Assembly (NCBI GenBank): GCA_024644085.1 | Contig: JAHELS010000007.1 | Span: forward strand, 1-62,348 | Direction: 5' to 3' | Length of the DNA stretch: 62,348 bases | Source: Rhodopirellula sp. | Lineage (GTDB): Bacteria; Planctomycetota; Planctomycetia; Pirellulales; Pirellulaceae | In this document: in pieces, positions 1 to 8,742 of the stretch | Layout of the letters: every line of letters begins with the position of its first letter | Position numbering within the stretch: position 1 is the stretch's first letter | The notes under the pieces: model-generated | Told to the model about the DNA's origin: nothing | Databases searched by the model: none | What the model saw: only the letters and a program-made list of their open reading frames with translations | Program-made: the position numbers and the translations under genes

Positions 1-232
<232 letters not shown>

Positions 233-382
233 TCTTAGAATATGGTCGGCAATTCTCTTCGGAGATCCAGGTGACTGGGCCGACTGAATCCGTGGACACG
301 ACTCTCGCACCGACTCAACAGAAAAGAGATCAACAAACCAAGTGTTTGGAGATCGAATTCATCATCAAACGATCAACGAATG

Positions 383-420
383 ACCCGCTTCGGACTGTCG
401 CCAGCCGAAGCGGGTTTTTT
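383..420 (+). terminator. Intrinsic terminator after 16S rRNA
   Basis: An 11-bp perfect stem, ACCCGCTTCGG (383-393) pairing with CCGAAGCGGGT (405-415), is followed by a T tract to about 420. It lies 157 bases after the 16S end, with no gene between. The spacer 227-382 probably holds processing stems, for example GTCGGC near 245 with GCCGAC near 279, but no tRNA. Confidence 0.9.
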
Positions 421-585
421 CGTGCGCTTCCCGACCATCAAGATCGGTCCAGCAACGGTGGGCGTTGTATTGGCACTGGCGACAATGACGACCCCGCCGT
501 ATGAACCAACACCACGATTTGCCTGATCCACCAGGCGAACGAACCGCTGGAGAAGCAGATCGCTGGATGGCAATCGCGGTTTTTC
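421..585. other. Intergenic stretch, no recognisable gene
   Basis: Between the 16S terminator and the small ORF at 586 I see no tRNA, strong promoter motif or convincing coding sequence. Overlapping reading frames here have no recognisable domain and look spurious. Confidence 0.5.
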
Positions 586-807
586 ATGAGCGAAGGTGTC
601 CGCGCGGCTCCACGAGCGTCTTCGCAAACAAATCCGTCGGATCTGACCAAGCGGACCGATCTTTTTCCCGACTGCCCAAAATGCCGAAGACCAACGGCGC
701 CGCTCACCGCGAACAAGGCGGGCACACCGGAAAGCAGTCCTGGGGTCGGCACTGCATGTCCCCACTGCAAGGCACCAAGCTCTGGCAGCACCGGTTGCCT
801 CGGTTGA
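586..807 (+). CDS. Possible small zinc-ribbon protein (73 aa)
   Basis: This short ORF encodes two knuckles, CPKC near residue 30 and CPHC near residue 58, separated by a Ser/Pro/Gly-rich linker. That is the pattern of a compact zinc ribbon. It ends 64 bases before the AAA+ gene on the same strand, so it could be its first operon partner. Against it: no clear ribosome binding site, and other frames are open across the same bases. I cannot assign a function and rate it only as possible. Confidence 0.3.
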   Translation: MSEGVRAAPRASSQTNPSDLTKRTDLFPDCPKCRRPTAPLTANKAGTPESSPGVGTACPHCKAPSSGSTGCLG

Positions 808-871
808 CCTTCCGCCATCGGATGGAACGGCGATATGCTGATTGCGATGACACCCTCGGAATCGAATCGCA

Positions 872-2395
872 ATGGTCACAGACTTCCTGAACGAACAATT
901 CGCCGAGGCGATCGACGACTGTCGCCGACTTTACGTCGATGGCATCATTGAATGCTTTTTGGCCGAGCCGAAACGGTTGAAACTCGGCCATGATGAGTTT
1001 TTTGACGATCTCCAGCACCGCTATGCTGCATTGGTCGTCAAAGTCTTCGTGGAAACGGCTGAAAGCGATCTCGTTCTCACACCGGCGGAGGCTCGACTTG
1101 CTCTGACGCTGGTCGAACATCTACTGAAACAACGAGTCCGGAAATCCAAACTGAAGGAAACGTTCGCGCAACTGGCCCAAATCGCCAAACAGAATTCGTG
1201 GGCATATGTCACAGAGCCGCTCCACTGGTTCGACCAGACGCGAGACCACTTCGAGGAGTTCAAGTCGGGGATCGGTCGAATCGCGAACATCGCTGCCAGG
1301 GTCGACGGACACATCAGCGAAGAAACCATCACGCAGCTCAAGCTAATCCGCTGGCAACTTGACCAGCATCTGCCCCCGTCCCGCGAGGATCCAGGCGATA
1401 CGGATACCCCGGTGTCGGACCAGGCCGATGACGCCGATGCAGGGAACGAGCATCGACTCGCGGATGTGTTGATCCAATTGATCGAGAAAGACGCTGAGCC
1501 GAAAGCGGCCAACGCGGATCGAGCCGAGCCTTGCCCGCTGACGATCCAGCGGCGCGAGGAGGAACTCGAACGTGGAATGGCGGAACTCGATTCACTGATC
1601 GGAATCGCCGAGGTCCGGCACGAAGTTCGCACGCTGATGAATGTTTGCAAGCTGCAACAACATCGGGCCGAGCATTCGATGCCGGTCAGCCACGTCAGCC
1701 TGCACATGGTGTTTACCGGAAACCCCGGGACAGGCAAGACGACTGTCGCTCGTATCGTGGGCAAATTGTTTGGCGGAATGGGCGTGCTCCAGCGCGGTCA
1801 CCTTGTCGAAACCGACCGCAGCGGTCTGGTTGCCGAGTATCTGGGCCAAACCGCGCAGAAAACCAGTGCGAAAATTGATGAAGCACTCGATGGTGTGCTG
1901 TTCATCGACGAAGCCTACAGCCTCGCGCCAACATCCCAAGCCGACGCCTACGGCCAGGAAGCCGTTCAAACGCTGCTCAAACGAATGGAAGATGATCGAG
2001 ACCGCTTGGTGGTGATTCTGGCGGGATACCCACAGCCAATGGAAACGATGCTAAAGAGCAACCCCGGGCTGTCGTCCCGCTTTTCGCGGCATTGTCATTT
2101 CCCCGACTACGGCGTCCAAGACCTATGTGCCATTTTCGAAAGACTGGCTCATCAGAACCACTATCAACTCGCAGGCGAATTTCACGACCGTCTCGCTGCC
2201 GAGATGCAGTCACGAATCGATCGCAAGGACGAACACTTCGGCAATGGGCGAATGGTTCGCAATCTGTTCGAAAGCGCTATCCGAAACCTGGCCAATCGCG
2301 TCGTTCTTGCCGCAGATCTGACTCCCGATCTGCTGTCCACCTTCCAGACGGAGGATCTAGAATCAACCCCCGCGTCGCTTGGTTCAAATTCCTGA
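872..2395 (+). CDS. AAA+ ATPase of the CbxX/SpoVK (CbbX/EccA-like) type with helical, TerB-like N-terminus
   Basis: A 507-residue cytoplasmic ATPase. The C-terminal half carries the Walker A motif GNPGTGKTT (about residue 283), the Walker B segment VLFIDEAYSL (about 342) and an arginine-rich second region after NPGLSSRF (about 397). The segment LVAEYLGQTAQKT between them is characteristic of the CbxX/CfqX/SpoVK family, whose members remodel protein complexes such as Rubisco or act with type VII secretion. Residues 1-165 are helical and hold two acidic turns before Glu (near residues 70 and 150, the second RVDGHISEE) resembling TerB-type repeats; this similarity is inferred. No Rubisco or secretion genes lie nearby, so the substrate is unknown. 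It is convergent with the asparagine-synthase-like gene, with a 52-base gap. Confidence 0.85.
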   Translation: MVTDFLNEQFAEAIDDCRRLYVDGIIECFLAEPKRLKLGHDEFFDDLQHRYAALVVKVFVETAESDLVLTPAEARLALTLVEHLLKQRVRKSKLKETFAQLAQIAKQNSWAYVTEPLHWFDQTRDHFEEFKSGIGRIANIAARVDGHISEETITQLKLIRWQLDQHLPPSREDPGDTDTPVSDQADDADAGNEHRLADVLIQLIEKDAEPKAANADRAEPCPLTIQRREEELERGMAELDSLIGIAEVRHEVRTLMNVCKLQQHRAEHSMPVSHVSLHMVFTGNPGTGKTTVARIVGKLFGGMGVLQRGHLVETDRSGLVAEYLGQTAQKTSAKIDEALDGVLFIDEAYSLAPTSQADAYGQEAVQTLLKRMEDDRDRLVVILAGYPQPMETMLKSNPGLSSRFSRHCHFPDYGVQDLCAIFERLAHQNHYQLAGEFHDRLAAEMQSRIDRKDEHFGNGRMVRNLFESAIRNLANRVVLAADLTPDLLSTFQTEDLESTPASLGSNS

Positions 2396-2447
2396 AACTG
2401 ATTTTTATGCGACTGGTCCATCTGAGTGCGGATTGTTGACCTCTCAT

Positions 2448-4238
2448 TCAGCTGCAAGACCGGTAGTAACACGCTGTCACAACGTTGTAGAGCGACGCCA
2501 GTGATGTCCCGCTTTCCTCCAGCTTCTCAGGGTTCTTCAACAACTCGTCCAGCCTTGTACGGTCGACAAATTCCCAAGTCGCTTCGTTGGCGCCATCAAG
2601 GCAAACTTCACGCATCAACCCGGCCTTGCTCTCTAGTAAGGGCCATCGAAGATCACGATGGTACGCCGGAATGGATTGCCGAGTCTTGGAATCCCTGGAT
2701 CGACGCGATTCCGTTGGCTCCACATCGATCGTCAACTTTTCCGATGGCCATCGCGGCTGGCCGAAAGGAATCTCCATCAGTTCGGGCCGAATGTGCTCGA
2801 ACAGCCGGCGGTGCACCGGAAGCCCCAGACGCGCCTCGGGAGTGAACGAAAACCCGGCGCGCGCAAAGCTGCGCATGAAGCATGGCGAAAACGGATCGCC
2901 GACGCATCGATTTTTTCTAGCCTGCATCGTCTGCCATCGGGTGCATCGCTCGAACGTCAAGAACAGATCGGGAAGACTCCCGGGTAAAAAGCCCTCCGCA
3001 AGTGATTCCTCGGCAAACCTGTCAAAATAATCCTCGGTAATCTGCCTGGCGTCAGGGCGCACCAGCACACGATTGCGCTTCATGAAACGGTTTTTGAGTT
3101 CGCCGATCACCTCCTTCGCCGAGTGGTTTCCAAGCAACATCCGCGGCGAAGTGTAATTGCCTTTGGCGATCCCCCCGCCGTGGCCGGTCAGACCCAGTCC
3201 GATCCGTTCGACCTTTGCCGGCTGGTCAATGATGTTGGATATCTGCCAAAGGCTCACCATCCCGTCGTGCTGGTGCACGAGTCGCCAGCTTGCAACGTCC
3301 CAGTTTTCGATCAGCTTCTCTGCGGATCGGATGTCAAGGCTGTGCCGCAGTCCAAGTTTCTCAGCGACATTGGTTGCGACGTCAATTTCTTTGCTTCCCA
3401 GTTCTCCGCTGGTGTAATACTCCGCAGCGATGCCGGCACGGAGCAGCAGTGCCGCGACAAGTCGTGAGTCACGACCGGCCGTGAGCGCCGAACGTACCGG
3501 CCCGTAGGTCTCGGCCATCCGGCGACAGGCATGAGTCATCTCGTCGGCCAGATCCGCCACGTCCGACTCGCACATCGGCCGCAAGTTTTGCGGCGCGAGG
3601 TCGGCTCGCGAGAAATGACTGTTGCGGCGAGGTTCCTCTGTTTCATCGCGCCACTGCCAGCGCTGACCCGCTGGCACCAACCGGATGTCGCGATTCAGTG
3701 TCCGGTCCGAACCGGCCCAGCCCAGGGTCACGAACATGCTCATACCCAGTGGATCGAGTTCGCGACCGCCCGTCACCCTGCGTAGTAATTCGACGCTGTT
3801 GCTGATGATCCAGCCAATACCGCAACGACAATGATAGGTGGGCACCAATCCGAATGGATCGGTGAGTACTTCGAGCGATTCGCTCCCATTTTGATTTTGA
3901 TGAACGCGCGCCATCGAGAAAGGCCCCTCCAAATCAGTGGGGAGCCGATCCCAGTTTTCGTTCAATTGTTTCGCGTCCTGGGCCTCGAACTGATCCGCAC
4001 AGTCCACCGGGGCACCGTCATACAGTGCTGCATTCTTATCGTCGTGCCATCGATAATTCCGTGGCGCGACCGCGTGTTCAGCATTGCTCAGCGATACGAT
4101 GTAGCTCTTCTTGCCGGTGAACTGCCATCGTGTTCCCGCGTCCAGAGGTGGATAGATCTCCGTCATGTTTCCGATTTCGGCAAACAGACGGGTTCGAGTC
4201 GTGGCGGCAAGGTTCCAGCCAACAGCAAACAGGTTCAT
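2448..4238 (-). CDS. Asparagine-synthase-like amidotransferase homologue without the glutaminase cysteine
   Basis: 596 residues from the Met at 4238; an upstream Met at 4277 is in frame, but the protein from 4238 aligns naturally with the family start. Residues 1-200 resemble the N-terminal amidotransferase domain, including DPFGLVPTY, but the start reads MNLF instead of the Met-Cys needed for glutamine hydrolysis. The synthetase domain has a PP-loop-like SALTAGRDSR (about 251-260) and GLTGHGGG (about 349). AsnB-family proteins make amide bonds by adenylating a carboxylate; cysteine-less relatives include lasso-peptide cyclases and sugar-modifying enzymes. The substrate here is unknown. It lies at the edge of the peptide/glycosyltransferase island and is divergent from the metallopeptidase gene across a 181-base promoter region. 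Confidence 0.8.
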   Translation of the reverse strand: MNLFAVGWNLAATTRTRLFAEIGNMTEIYPPLDAGTRWQFTGKKSYIVSLSNAEHAVAPRNYRWHDDKNAALYDGAPVDCADQFEAQDAKQLNENWDRLPTDLEGPFSMARVHQNQNGSESLEVLTDPFGLVPTYHCRCGIGWIISNSVELLRRVTGGRELDPLGMSMFVTLGWAGSDRTLNRDIRLVPAGQRWQWRDETEEPRRNSHFSRADLAPQNLRPMCESDVADLADEMTHACRRMAETYGPVRSALTAGRDSRLVAALLLRAGIAAEYYTSGELGSKEIDVATNVAEKLGLRHSLDIRSAEKLIENWDVASWRLVHQHDGMVSLWQISNIIDQPAKVERIGLGLTGHGGGIAKGNYTSPRMLLGNHSAKEVIGELKNRFMKRNRVLVRPDARQITEDYFDRFAEESLAEGFLPGSLPDLFLTFERCTRWQTMQARKNRCVGDPFSPCFMRSFARAGFSFTPEARLGLPVHRRLFEHIRPELMEIPFGQPRWPSEKLTIDVEPTESRRSRDSKTRQSIPAYHRDLRWPLLESKAGLMREVCLDGANEATWEFVDRTRLDELLKNPEKLEESGTSLASLYNVVTACYYRSCS

Positions 4239-4419
4239 GGCAGGCGAATCGTTCCGTTTCAAGTCGCAGCGTGCCACATTTTCGACGTCTGCGTTTCCGA
4301 ATTGTTAAAGCTTGTCCCGGGACCGGTTCAAAGAAAAAGATTCGATACCAACCGTCATGCGTTTCGATCGACTACGCTAATGCTCGCCAATCCCCGAACC
4401 GTTCGTCGGAGAACATTGG

Positions 4420-6306
4420 ATGCGTTTTCTTTTATCTGTTGTACACGCCGCGATCATCGTTGTCGCAGGTTGCTTGAGTGGTTGCCGAGACTCGGTCCCC
4501 TCGCTGCCGGATTATCGCACGATTCTGAATCGGGGAACCACTCAGGAAGAGTTGAAGCCGCTGTACGACCAGTATCGAGAAAAAGTGCTTGACAGTTCCG
4601 GCGATCATTCGGAGTTGATCGCAAAGCTGGCTGGAAAATCGGACGCCGCAGCCGAATCCGATTTTATTCAGCCCTTCATGCTGGCGTGTCTGTCCAATGG
4701 TTGGCCGGTTCGGTCACGTGATGTCGATCACCGTTTCGTACCACCGTCGGGCGCCTGGGTGTTTTCTGAGCCCGGTTTCGCAGGCCGGATGCGTCAAGTT
4801 CCCGCCCCCTGTCGGACGCACGCCGGTTTCGATATTCCAACGTTCGAGGGATTGCATCCAAAATCGATCAAGGTCGGTCCGGAGGTATTAGGTCTGCTGT
4901 ATGCCGAACCCAATTTTGGCGGCCAAGAAAGCAGCTTGCGCGGCGCAGAGGCGGACGTTCAATGCATGTCGCTCAAGCTGCGCACGCGGCCCCGCATCGA
5001 CTATATCAGCCTTTCGAGATTTTCTGCGGAAGACGGCGAGGCCAGGTTTCGGCTTCACTTGAGCGGTGCAAATATCGACGAGGGCGCGGTCATTCTCGCC
5101 GATCATCAAGAATGCTTCGAGACAGTGCTCGAGACAAGGCTCGACAACTCCGGCTGGCTTGGCCTGGGGACTGATGAAGCACAAGCCGGTTACAGTTTCG
5201 ATCCGACTTACTTTGCCTATCCCATCTTGCATTACGATTCCATTGCCGGCGATTTTTTCGCAATGGAGGTCGGCCGTGAAATAGAAATTTTGGTCGTCAA
5301 CCCCGACGGCCAATCCTCCAACGTGCTTACGTACACGGTTCCCGACACTGAAACACTCGACAGCGACGGAGACGGGTTGCTCGATTCATGGGAAACCGGC
5401 GAAGTGGATGGTTTGAACCTGCGCGAACTCGGTGCCAACCCGCACCGGAAGGACGTTTACGTCGAAGTTGATCGAATGATCGTACCGTTTCGGGTGTGGT
5501 CCGACTTCGCGGAAAACGACTACCCGCATAAACGCATCTTCGCCGACGCGCAGCGCATCTTTGAACAAGCGCCCATCATCAATTCCGACGGAAGCGTCGG
5601 GATCTCGCTCCATGTGGACTATGGTCAGCCGCAATTCGAGCAGTCGGGGCCCGGTAAGGGAGGGACGATTCCATGGCGACGGTATATCGGGTTTGGTTCC
5701 CGCACCTACATACCGCCGGAGCAGTACTACGATATGAAAGAGCTTCGAATGAACGACGAGTTCCTTGATTCCAATCGCCGCCGCGTATTCCGCTACTGCA
5801 TTTTTGGTGACCAGCAATGGAACACGCGATCCACTGGTGGTGGACACAGAGGATCAGCTTTCTTTCTGACACTCGGTGTGTGTCGAATGCGCGCCGTGGA
5901 CCCCAACTATCAATTGGCGATTTTTTTCCACGAGTTGGGGCATACCTTTGGGTTGCGACACGGCGGGAACAAGGGAGGCAAAAACAACAAGCCGAACTTC
6001 AACAGCCAGATGAATTATGACTTCACGGTTTCCGGGTGCGACATGGACGGGAAACTCGGCGGAATCGAAGGCGATCGGTCCGGGGATTACGTCTTCAGTT
6101 ACTCCGAAGGGATGCGTGCGGACCTGGATGAAACCGGACTTTGGGAAGTGTTGGGTGTGGCAAACCATTTCCCCCATGACTGGGACGAGGACAACAGCAT
6201 TGACACCGATTCTGTGGAAAAGGTCCTCCATTCAGGTAAAAATCCGTCGCCGCAGACGATCCTTGATTATCCGGATTGGACGAACTTGACGTTCGAGATG
6301 CAATGA
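4420..6306 (+). CDS. Secreted lipoprotein metallopeptidase (metzincin type) with crystallin-like and calcium-binding segments
   Basis: 628 residues. The N-terminus has a hydrophobic stretch ending in the lipobox LSGC (residues 19-22), so it should be lipid-anchored outside the cytoplasmic membrane. Residues about 114-200 contain two repeats, FSEPGFAG and YAEPNFGG, that look like beta/gamma-crystallin Greek-key motifs. DSDGDGLLDSWE (about 314) is a calcium-binding thrombospondin-3-like loop. The catalytic zinc motif HELGHTFGLRHGG (about 504-516) is followed by MNYDF (about 531), a plausible Met-turn, so it should be an active metzincin-like endopeptidase. GGAG lies 8 bases before the ATG. Its TGA overlaps the next gene's ATG, implying translational coupling. 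The substrate is unknown. Confidence 0.82.
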   Translation: MRFLLSVVHAAIIVVAGCLSGCRDSVPSLPDYRTILNRGTTQEELKPLYDQYREKVLDSSGDHSELIAKLAGKSDAAAESDFIQPFMLACLSNGWPVRSRDVDHRFVPPSGAWVFSEPGFAGRMRQVPAPCRTHAGFDIPTFEGLHPKSIKVGPEVLGLLYAEPNFGGQESSLRGAEADVQCMSLKLRTRPRIDYISLSRFSAEDGEARFRLHLSGANIDEGAVILADHQECFETVLETRLDNSGWLGLGTDEAQAGYSFDPTYFAYPILHYDSIAGDFFAMEVGREIEILVVNPDGQSSNVLTYTVPDTETLDSDGDGLLDSWETGEVDGLNLRELGANPHRKDVYVEVDRMIVPFRVWSDFAENDYPHKRIFADAQRIFEQAPIINSDGSVGISLHVDYGQPQFEQSGPGKGGTIPWRRYIGFGSRTYIPPEQYYDMKELRMNDEFLDSNRRRVFRYCIFGDQQWNTRSTGGGHRGSAFFLTLGVCRMRAVDPNYQLAIFFHELGHTFGLRHGGNKGGKNNKPNFNSQMNYDFTVSGCDMDGKLGGIEGDRSGDYVFSYSEGMRADLDETGLWEVLGVANHFPHDWDEDNSIDTDSVEKVLHSGKNPSPQTILDYPDWTNLTFEMQ

Positions 6307-7259
6307 AAACTGTAAAGGGCGAAACGTCAGGCACACACTCCCACCACTTGCATCACATCGTGTGTGCGATGTCTTGCTTTTTGGCGTTGTCGGTGTCGCT
6401 CGGTCCAATTCTAAGCGTGAACGCCGAGCCGCCCCGGATCATCGTTCGGGAGGCTCCGGTGCGATTTGCGCCGCACGTCATGCGGGGTGTCGCAAAGATT
6501 CCTGCGGACGTGCCGTTTGGGGTGGTCTGCGATCTTGACGGGGTGATCCTGACCGGCGACTGGAAGGCAATCGGTCGCGTTACCAGCGTGGACGACGAGA
6601 CGGGCATCATTCTTTTCAACACGGAGGCATTTTATAAGACGATCAAACCGCCCAAAGGCCAAGCGGGCGACGATGACCTCAAAGGCGGCATCAAGGCGGA
6701 TGAAGTGACGGATCAGAGTAGAGCGGGAAGGCTTGCGTATCGTTTGCCGGGAGGCCGCACTTTGCCTATGCAAGCGGGGGATCCGATCACGATTCTTCAT
6801 GATCACAATGTTCACGCCAAACGGATGGAATGGGAAATCCATATTTCTTCCGGCGAGGAACTCATTCTTGCCACCGCCCACCTGCACGATGACACGCCGC
6901 CACAGTCCCCTGACAAAGCGGAGGTATTGTTCGATAACCTTCCCATCGAGCATTCGCTGTTCTACTGGTCCGATCCGTCCGACGATGACAAGGACCAGAT
7001 ATTGCGGGGCGTCCGCGAGAATTGGAATGTCAACCTCCAGCCAGGAGATGGACAATTCCGATCTGCGGTCGCCAGCGAGTCGGATGGGCGAACGCTGGTA
7101 ACGCTGGGGAAAAACACGTACGAGTTTGTCGTGGTGTCGAGCGAGCTTTACAGCAGTCCCGAGGAAAACGACGGGGAATCGATTTCACTCGTGGGCATCC
7201 AGCTGTCACACAGCCTCGAATGCATTCTCGTCAAGCTCGCCGAACAAGATCGCCAATGA
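6303..7259 (+). CDS. Secreted protein of unknown function coupled to the metallopeptidase
   Basis: 318 residues, starting at the ATG in the ATGA overlap with the metallopeptidase stop; an in-frame ATG at 6276 lies inside the upstream gene and is less likely. Residues 12-38 form a signal peptide, with predicted cleavage after VNA and before EPP. The mature part is acidic, without cysteine clusters or membrane segments, and contains YRLPGGRTLPMQAGD and an Asp-rich region near SDPSDDDKDQ. I do not recognise the family. Coupling suggests it is a partner, inhibitor or substrate of the protease. Its 3' end overlaps the convergent glycosyltransferase gene by 29 bases. Confidence 0.8.
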   Translation: MKTVKGETSGTHSHHLHHIVCAMSCFLALSVSLGPILSVNAEPPRIIVREAPVRFAPHVMRGVAKIPADVPFGVVCDLDGVILTGDWKAIGRVTSVDDETGIILFNTEAFYKTIKPPKGQAGDDDLKGGIKADEVTDQSRAGRLAYRLPGGRTLPMQAGDPITILHDHNVHAKRMEWEIHISSGEELILATAHLHDDTPPQSPDKAEVLFDNLPIEHSLFYWSDPSDDDKDQILRGVRENWNVNLQPGDGQFRSAVASESDGRTLVTLGKNTYEFVVVSSELYSSPEENDGESISLVGIQLSHSLECILVKLAEQDRQ

Positions 7260-8361
7260 AATAGCGAGCGTGACGGGAATTTACCGCGCGGGCCGTGTTC
7301 CAAATCGTGCTGATCGTCCCGATGTGCTGGACCAGACTCGGTGTTGGGTAATAGATCGGAATCCCTTCTTCCTCGGCAAACTGTCCAATCAGCACGTCGA
7401 TACGGTACAGACCCTTGTCCTCAGGTTGTTCGCGGTGTGTCGCTAACAACGGCGAGGTCAACAGTGCTTTGACCGCCTCGCGCGAGAACACAAAGGCGAC
7501 CGCCCCCCAAACCCATGGCTCGTCTAACTGGTGCCAGCCGTGCTCGATCTGACTATATCGGGTGCTGCAGTAGAGTGACGCGATGCAGGGGCCGTCACAC
7601 GGCCAGAGGATCTTTTCCAGATAATCCCGGGTGGCGGGCGTGCCAAGCATCAGTGCATCGTCCTGGACCATCATGAAGGCATCGGCCCGGGGGTGTTGCA
7701 TGTAAAGTTCCAGCAATGACACCACGTAGCTTGGGAACGCGCCAATGGACGAATCACGGCGCGAAGTTTCGAGGGTGGCGATTGACTCGGGGATCTCCGT
7801 TTTTCCATCCACGAATAACTTGGGTTCGGGCCAGCCCGCGTGGAGGATCGATTCGGCGCAGGAACCAAGCGTGGGAATTCGCCTGGGGGCCGTCGTAATA
7901 CCGACTGCCCAGTCTCGAACGTGGTTGCCTCCGCGGCGCGCAGGCGTCGGTAGGTGCCGGGAGATTTCGTCAATGTTGACGTGCGACACGTCGATCGCCG
8001 TACGACGCACAATGTCCGCGCCGTCGTCTTCATCGGGAGCAACCGCGGGCAGTGACTTTTCCGCCCACTGAACAAGTTCCAGGGCGCGATGTTCGTCAAG
8101 GCCATCAACGCCGCCTGCATCGGCAACTTTTTCGCAAAGCGAATAAAGACAGGAGGCAACAATCGGGTTCAAGTCGACCGTTGTGGGATCAAACGATTCG
8201 CAACAAGCCTGACAGGCGTCCCGTGAGACTTGTGCGTGTGCAGCGTCCTTTATTCCGGAAACTTCAATCAACAGCCGGCACGTCGCGTTCTCGCCACAGT
8301 CGGTTTCGAATGGATCGTCACGAAAGCGGCAGTTTTCAACGGTGCGACACGTGTTGCTCAT
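7231..8361 (-). CDS. Glycosyltransferase (GT-A-like) with N-terminal cysteine-rich module
   Basis: 376 residues. The first 75 hold a cysteine-rich module: CRFR, TC about nine residues later, and RDACQACC near 47-54. The tandem glycosyltransferase at 8846 carries the same pattern. After a linker, residues about 130-350 look like a GT-A-fold transferase: WAVGITTAPRR opens the nucleotide-sugar-binding region and MVQDDALML (about 227-235) supplies the acidic metal-binding motif, as in GT25-like enzymes. No signal peptide or membrane segment, so it should act in the cytoplasm. It lies on the same strand as the 71-residue peptide gene, downstream of that gene's terminator, so it is probably expressed separately or by read-through. 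Acceptor unknown; the peptide is the obvious candidate by position (inference). Confidence 0.78.
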   Translation of the reverse strand: MSNTCRTVENCRFRDDPFETDCGENATCRLLIEVSGIKDAAHAQVSRDACQACCESFDPTTVDLNPIVASCLYSLCEKVADAGGVDGLDEHRALELVQWAEKSLPAVAPDEDDGADIVRRTAIDVSHVNIDEISRHLPTPARRGGNHVRDWAVGITTAPRRIPTLGSCAESILHAGWPEPKLFVDGKTEIPESIATLETSRRDSSIGAFPSYVVSLLELYMQHPRADAFMMVQDDALMLGTPATRDYLEKILWPCDGPCIASLYCSTRYSQIEHGWHQLDEPWVWGAVAFVFSREAVKALLTSPLLATHREQPEDKGLYRIDVLIGQFAEEEGIPIYYPTPSLVQHIGTISTIWNTARAVNSRHARYFIGDLVRRA

Positions 8362-8436
8362 TGGGGTCCATGGATTGAAACAGCGAATTCGCCGAGCAAT
8401 TCTTCGTCAACGAGAGCGGGTTGTAATTCACCAACG

Positions 8437-8466
8437 AAAAAAGGGCCAGGTCATGAATCCTGGCCC
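8437..8466 (-). terminator. Intrinsic terminator of the 71-residue peptide gene
   Basis: Perfect 8-bp inverted repeat GGGCCAGG (8443-8450) and CCTGGCCC (8459-8466) with an 8-base loop. Read on the minus strand, the stem runs straight into six T residues (complement of 8437-8442). It begins 26 bases after the peptide stop, so the peptide appears monocistronic. On the plus strand there is no T tract. Confidence 0.92.
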
Positions 8467-8491
8467 CCGAAAACGTCTCAAACAAATGAAC

Positions 8492-8707
8492 CTAAGCAGC
8501 CACGCATGCTGTGGACCGAAGCTGGCCTTTGAATTTGCCAGGGAGGGAGGGAGGAGCACTCGGGATGCCGCCTTCCAACGCGACCGTCTTTTTCAATTGC
8601 CAATGTTCACCGTCAAATTCCCAAATCGAATGGCCGTAGCCTTCCGGACCACTGCTTTCGACTTGAGCTTTGGGGGCACGTGCCGAGTGTTGCAGGACTT
8701 TCTGCAT
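8492..8707 (-). CDS. Small peptide, candidate modified-peptide precursor (71 aa)
   Basis: The start is supported by AAGGAA 7 bases before the ATG and the end by a dedicated terminator, so this is very likely a real, well-expressed gene. Residues 1-20 are basic and Ala-rich; 24-40 contain two tryptophans in WEFDGEHW flanked by Gly and Lys; 44-47 read LEGG, matching the Leu(-4)/Gly-Gly rule of double-glycine leaders; 48-71 form a Pro/Ser/Gly/Lys-rich tail ending STACVAA with the only cysteine (C68). No signal peptide or membrane helix. It sits between two glycosyltransferases with a shared Cys-rich module. I infer a substrate or precursor peptide, but a small structural or regulatory protein remains possible. 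Confidence 0.8.
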   Translation of the reverse strand: MQKVLQHSARAPKAQVESSGPEGYGHSIWEFDGEHWQLKKTVALEGGIPSAPPSLPGKFKGQLRSTACVAA

Positions 8708-8742
8708 GTTGAATTCCTTGATTGAAGGATAAGAAACAGGAT

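Noticed and set aside
501..890. 129-codon frame upstream of the AAA+ gene
   Set aside because: No recognisable domain, composition unlike neighbours, and it overlaps the AAA+ start; the 586-807 frame with CxxC pairs is the only one with any support.
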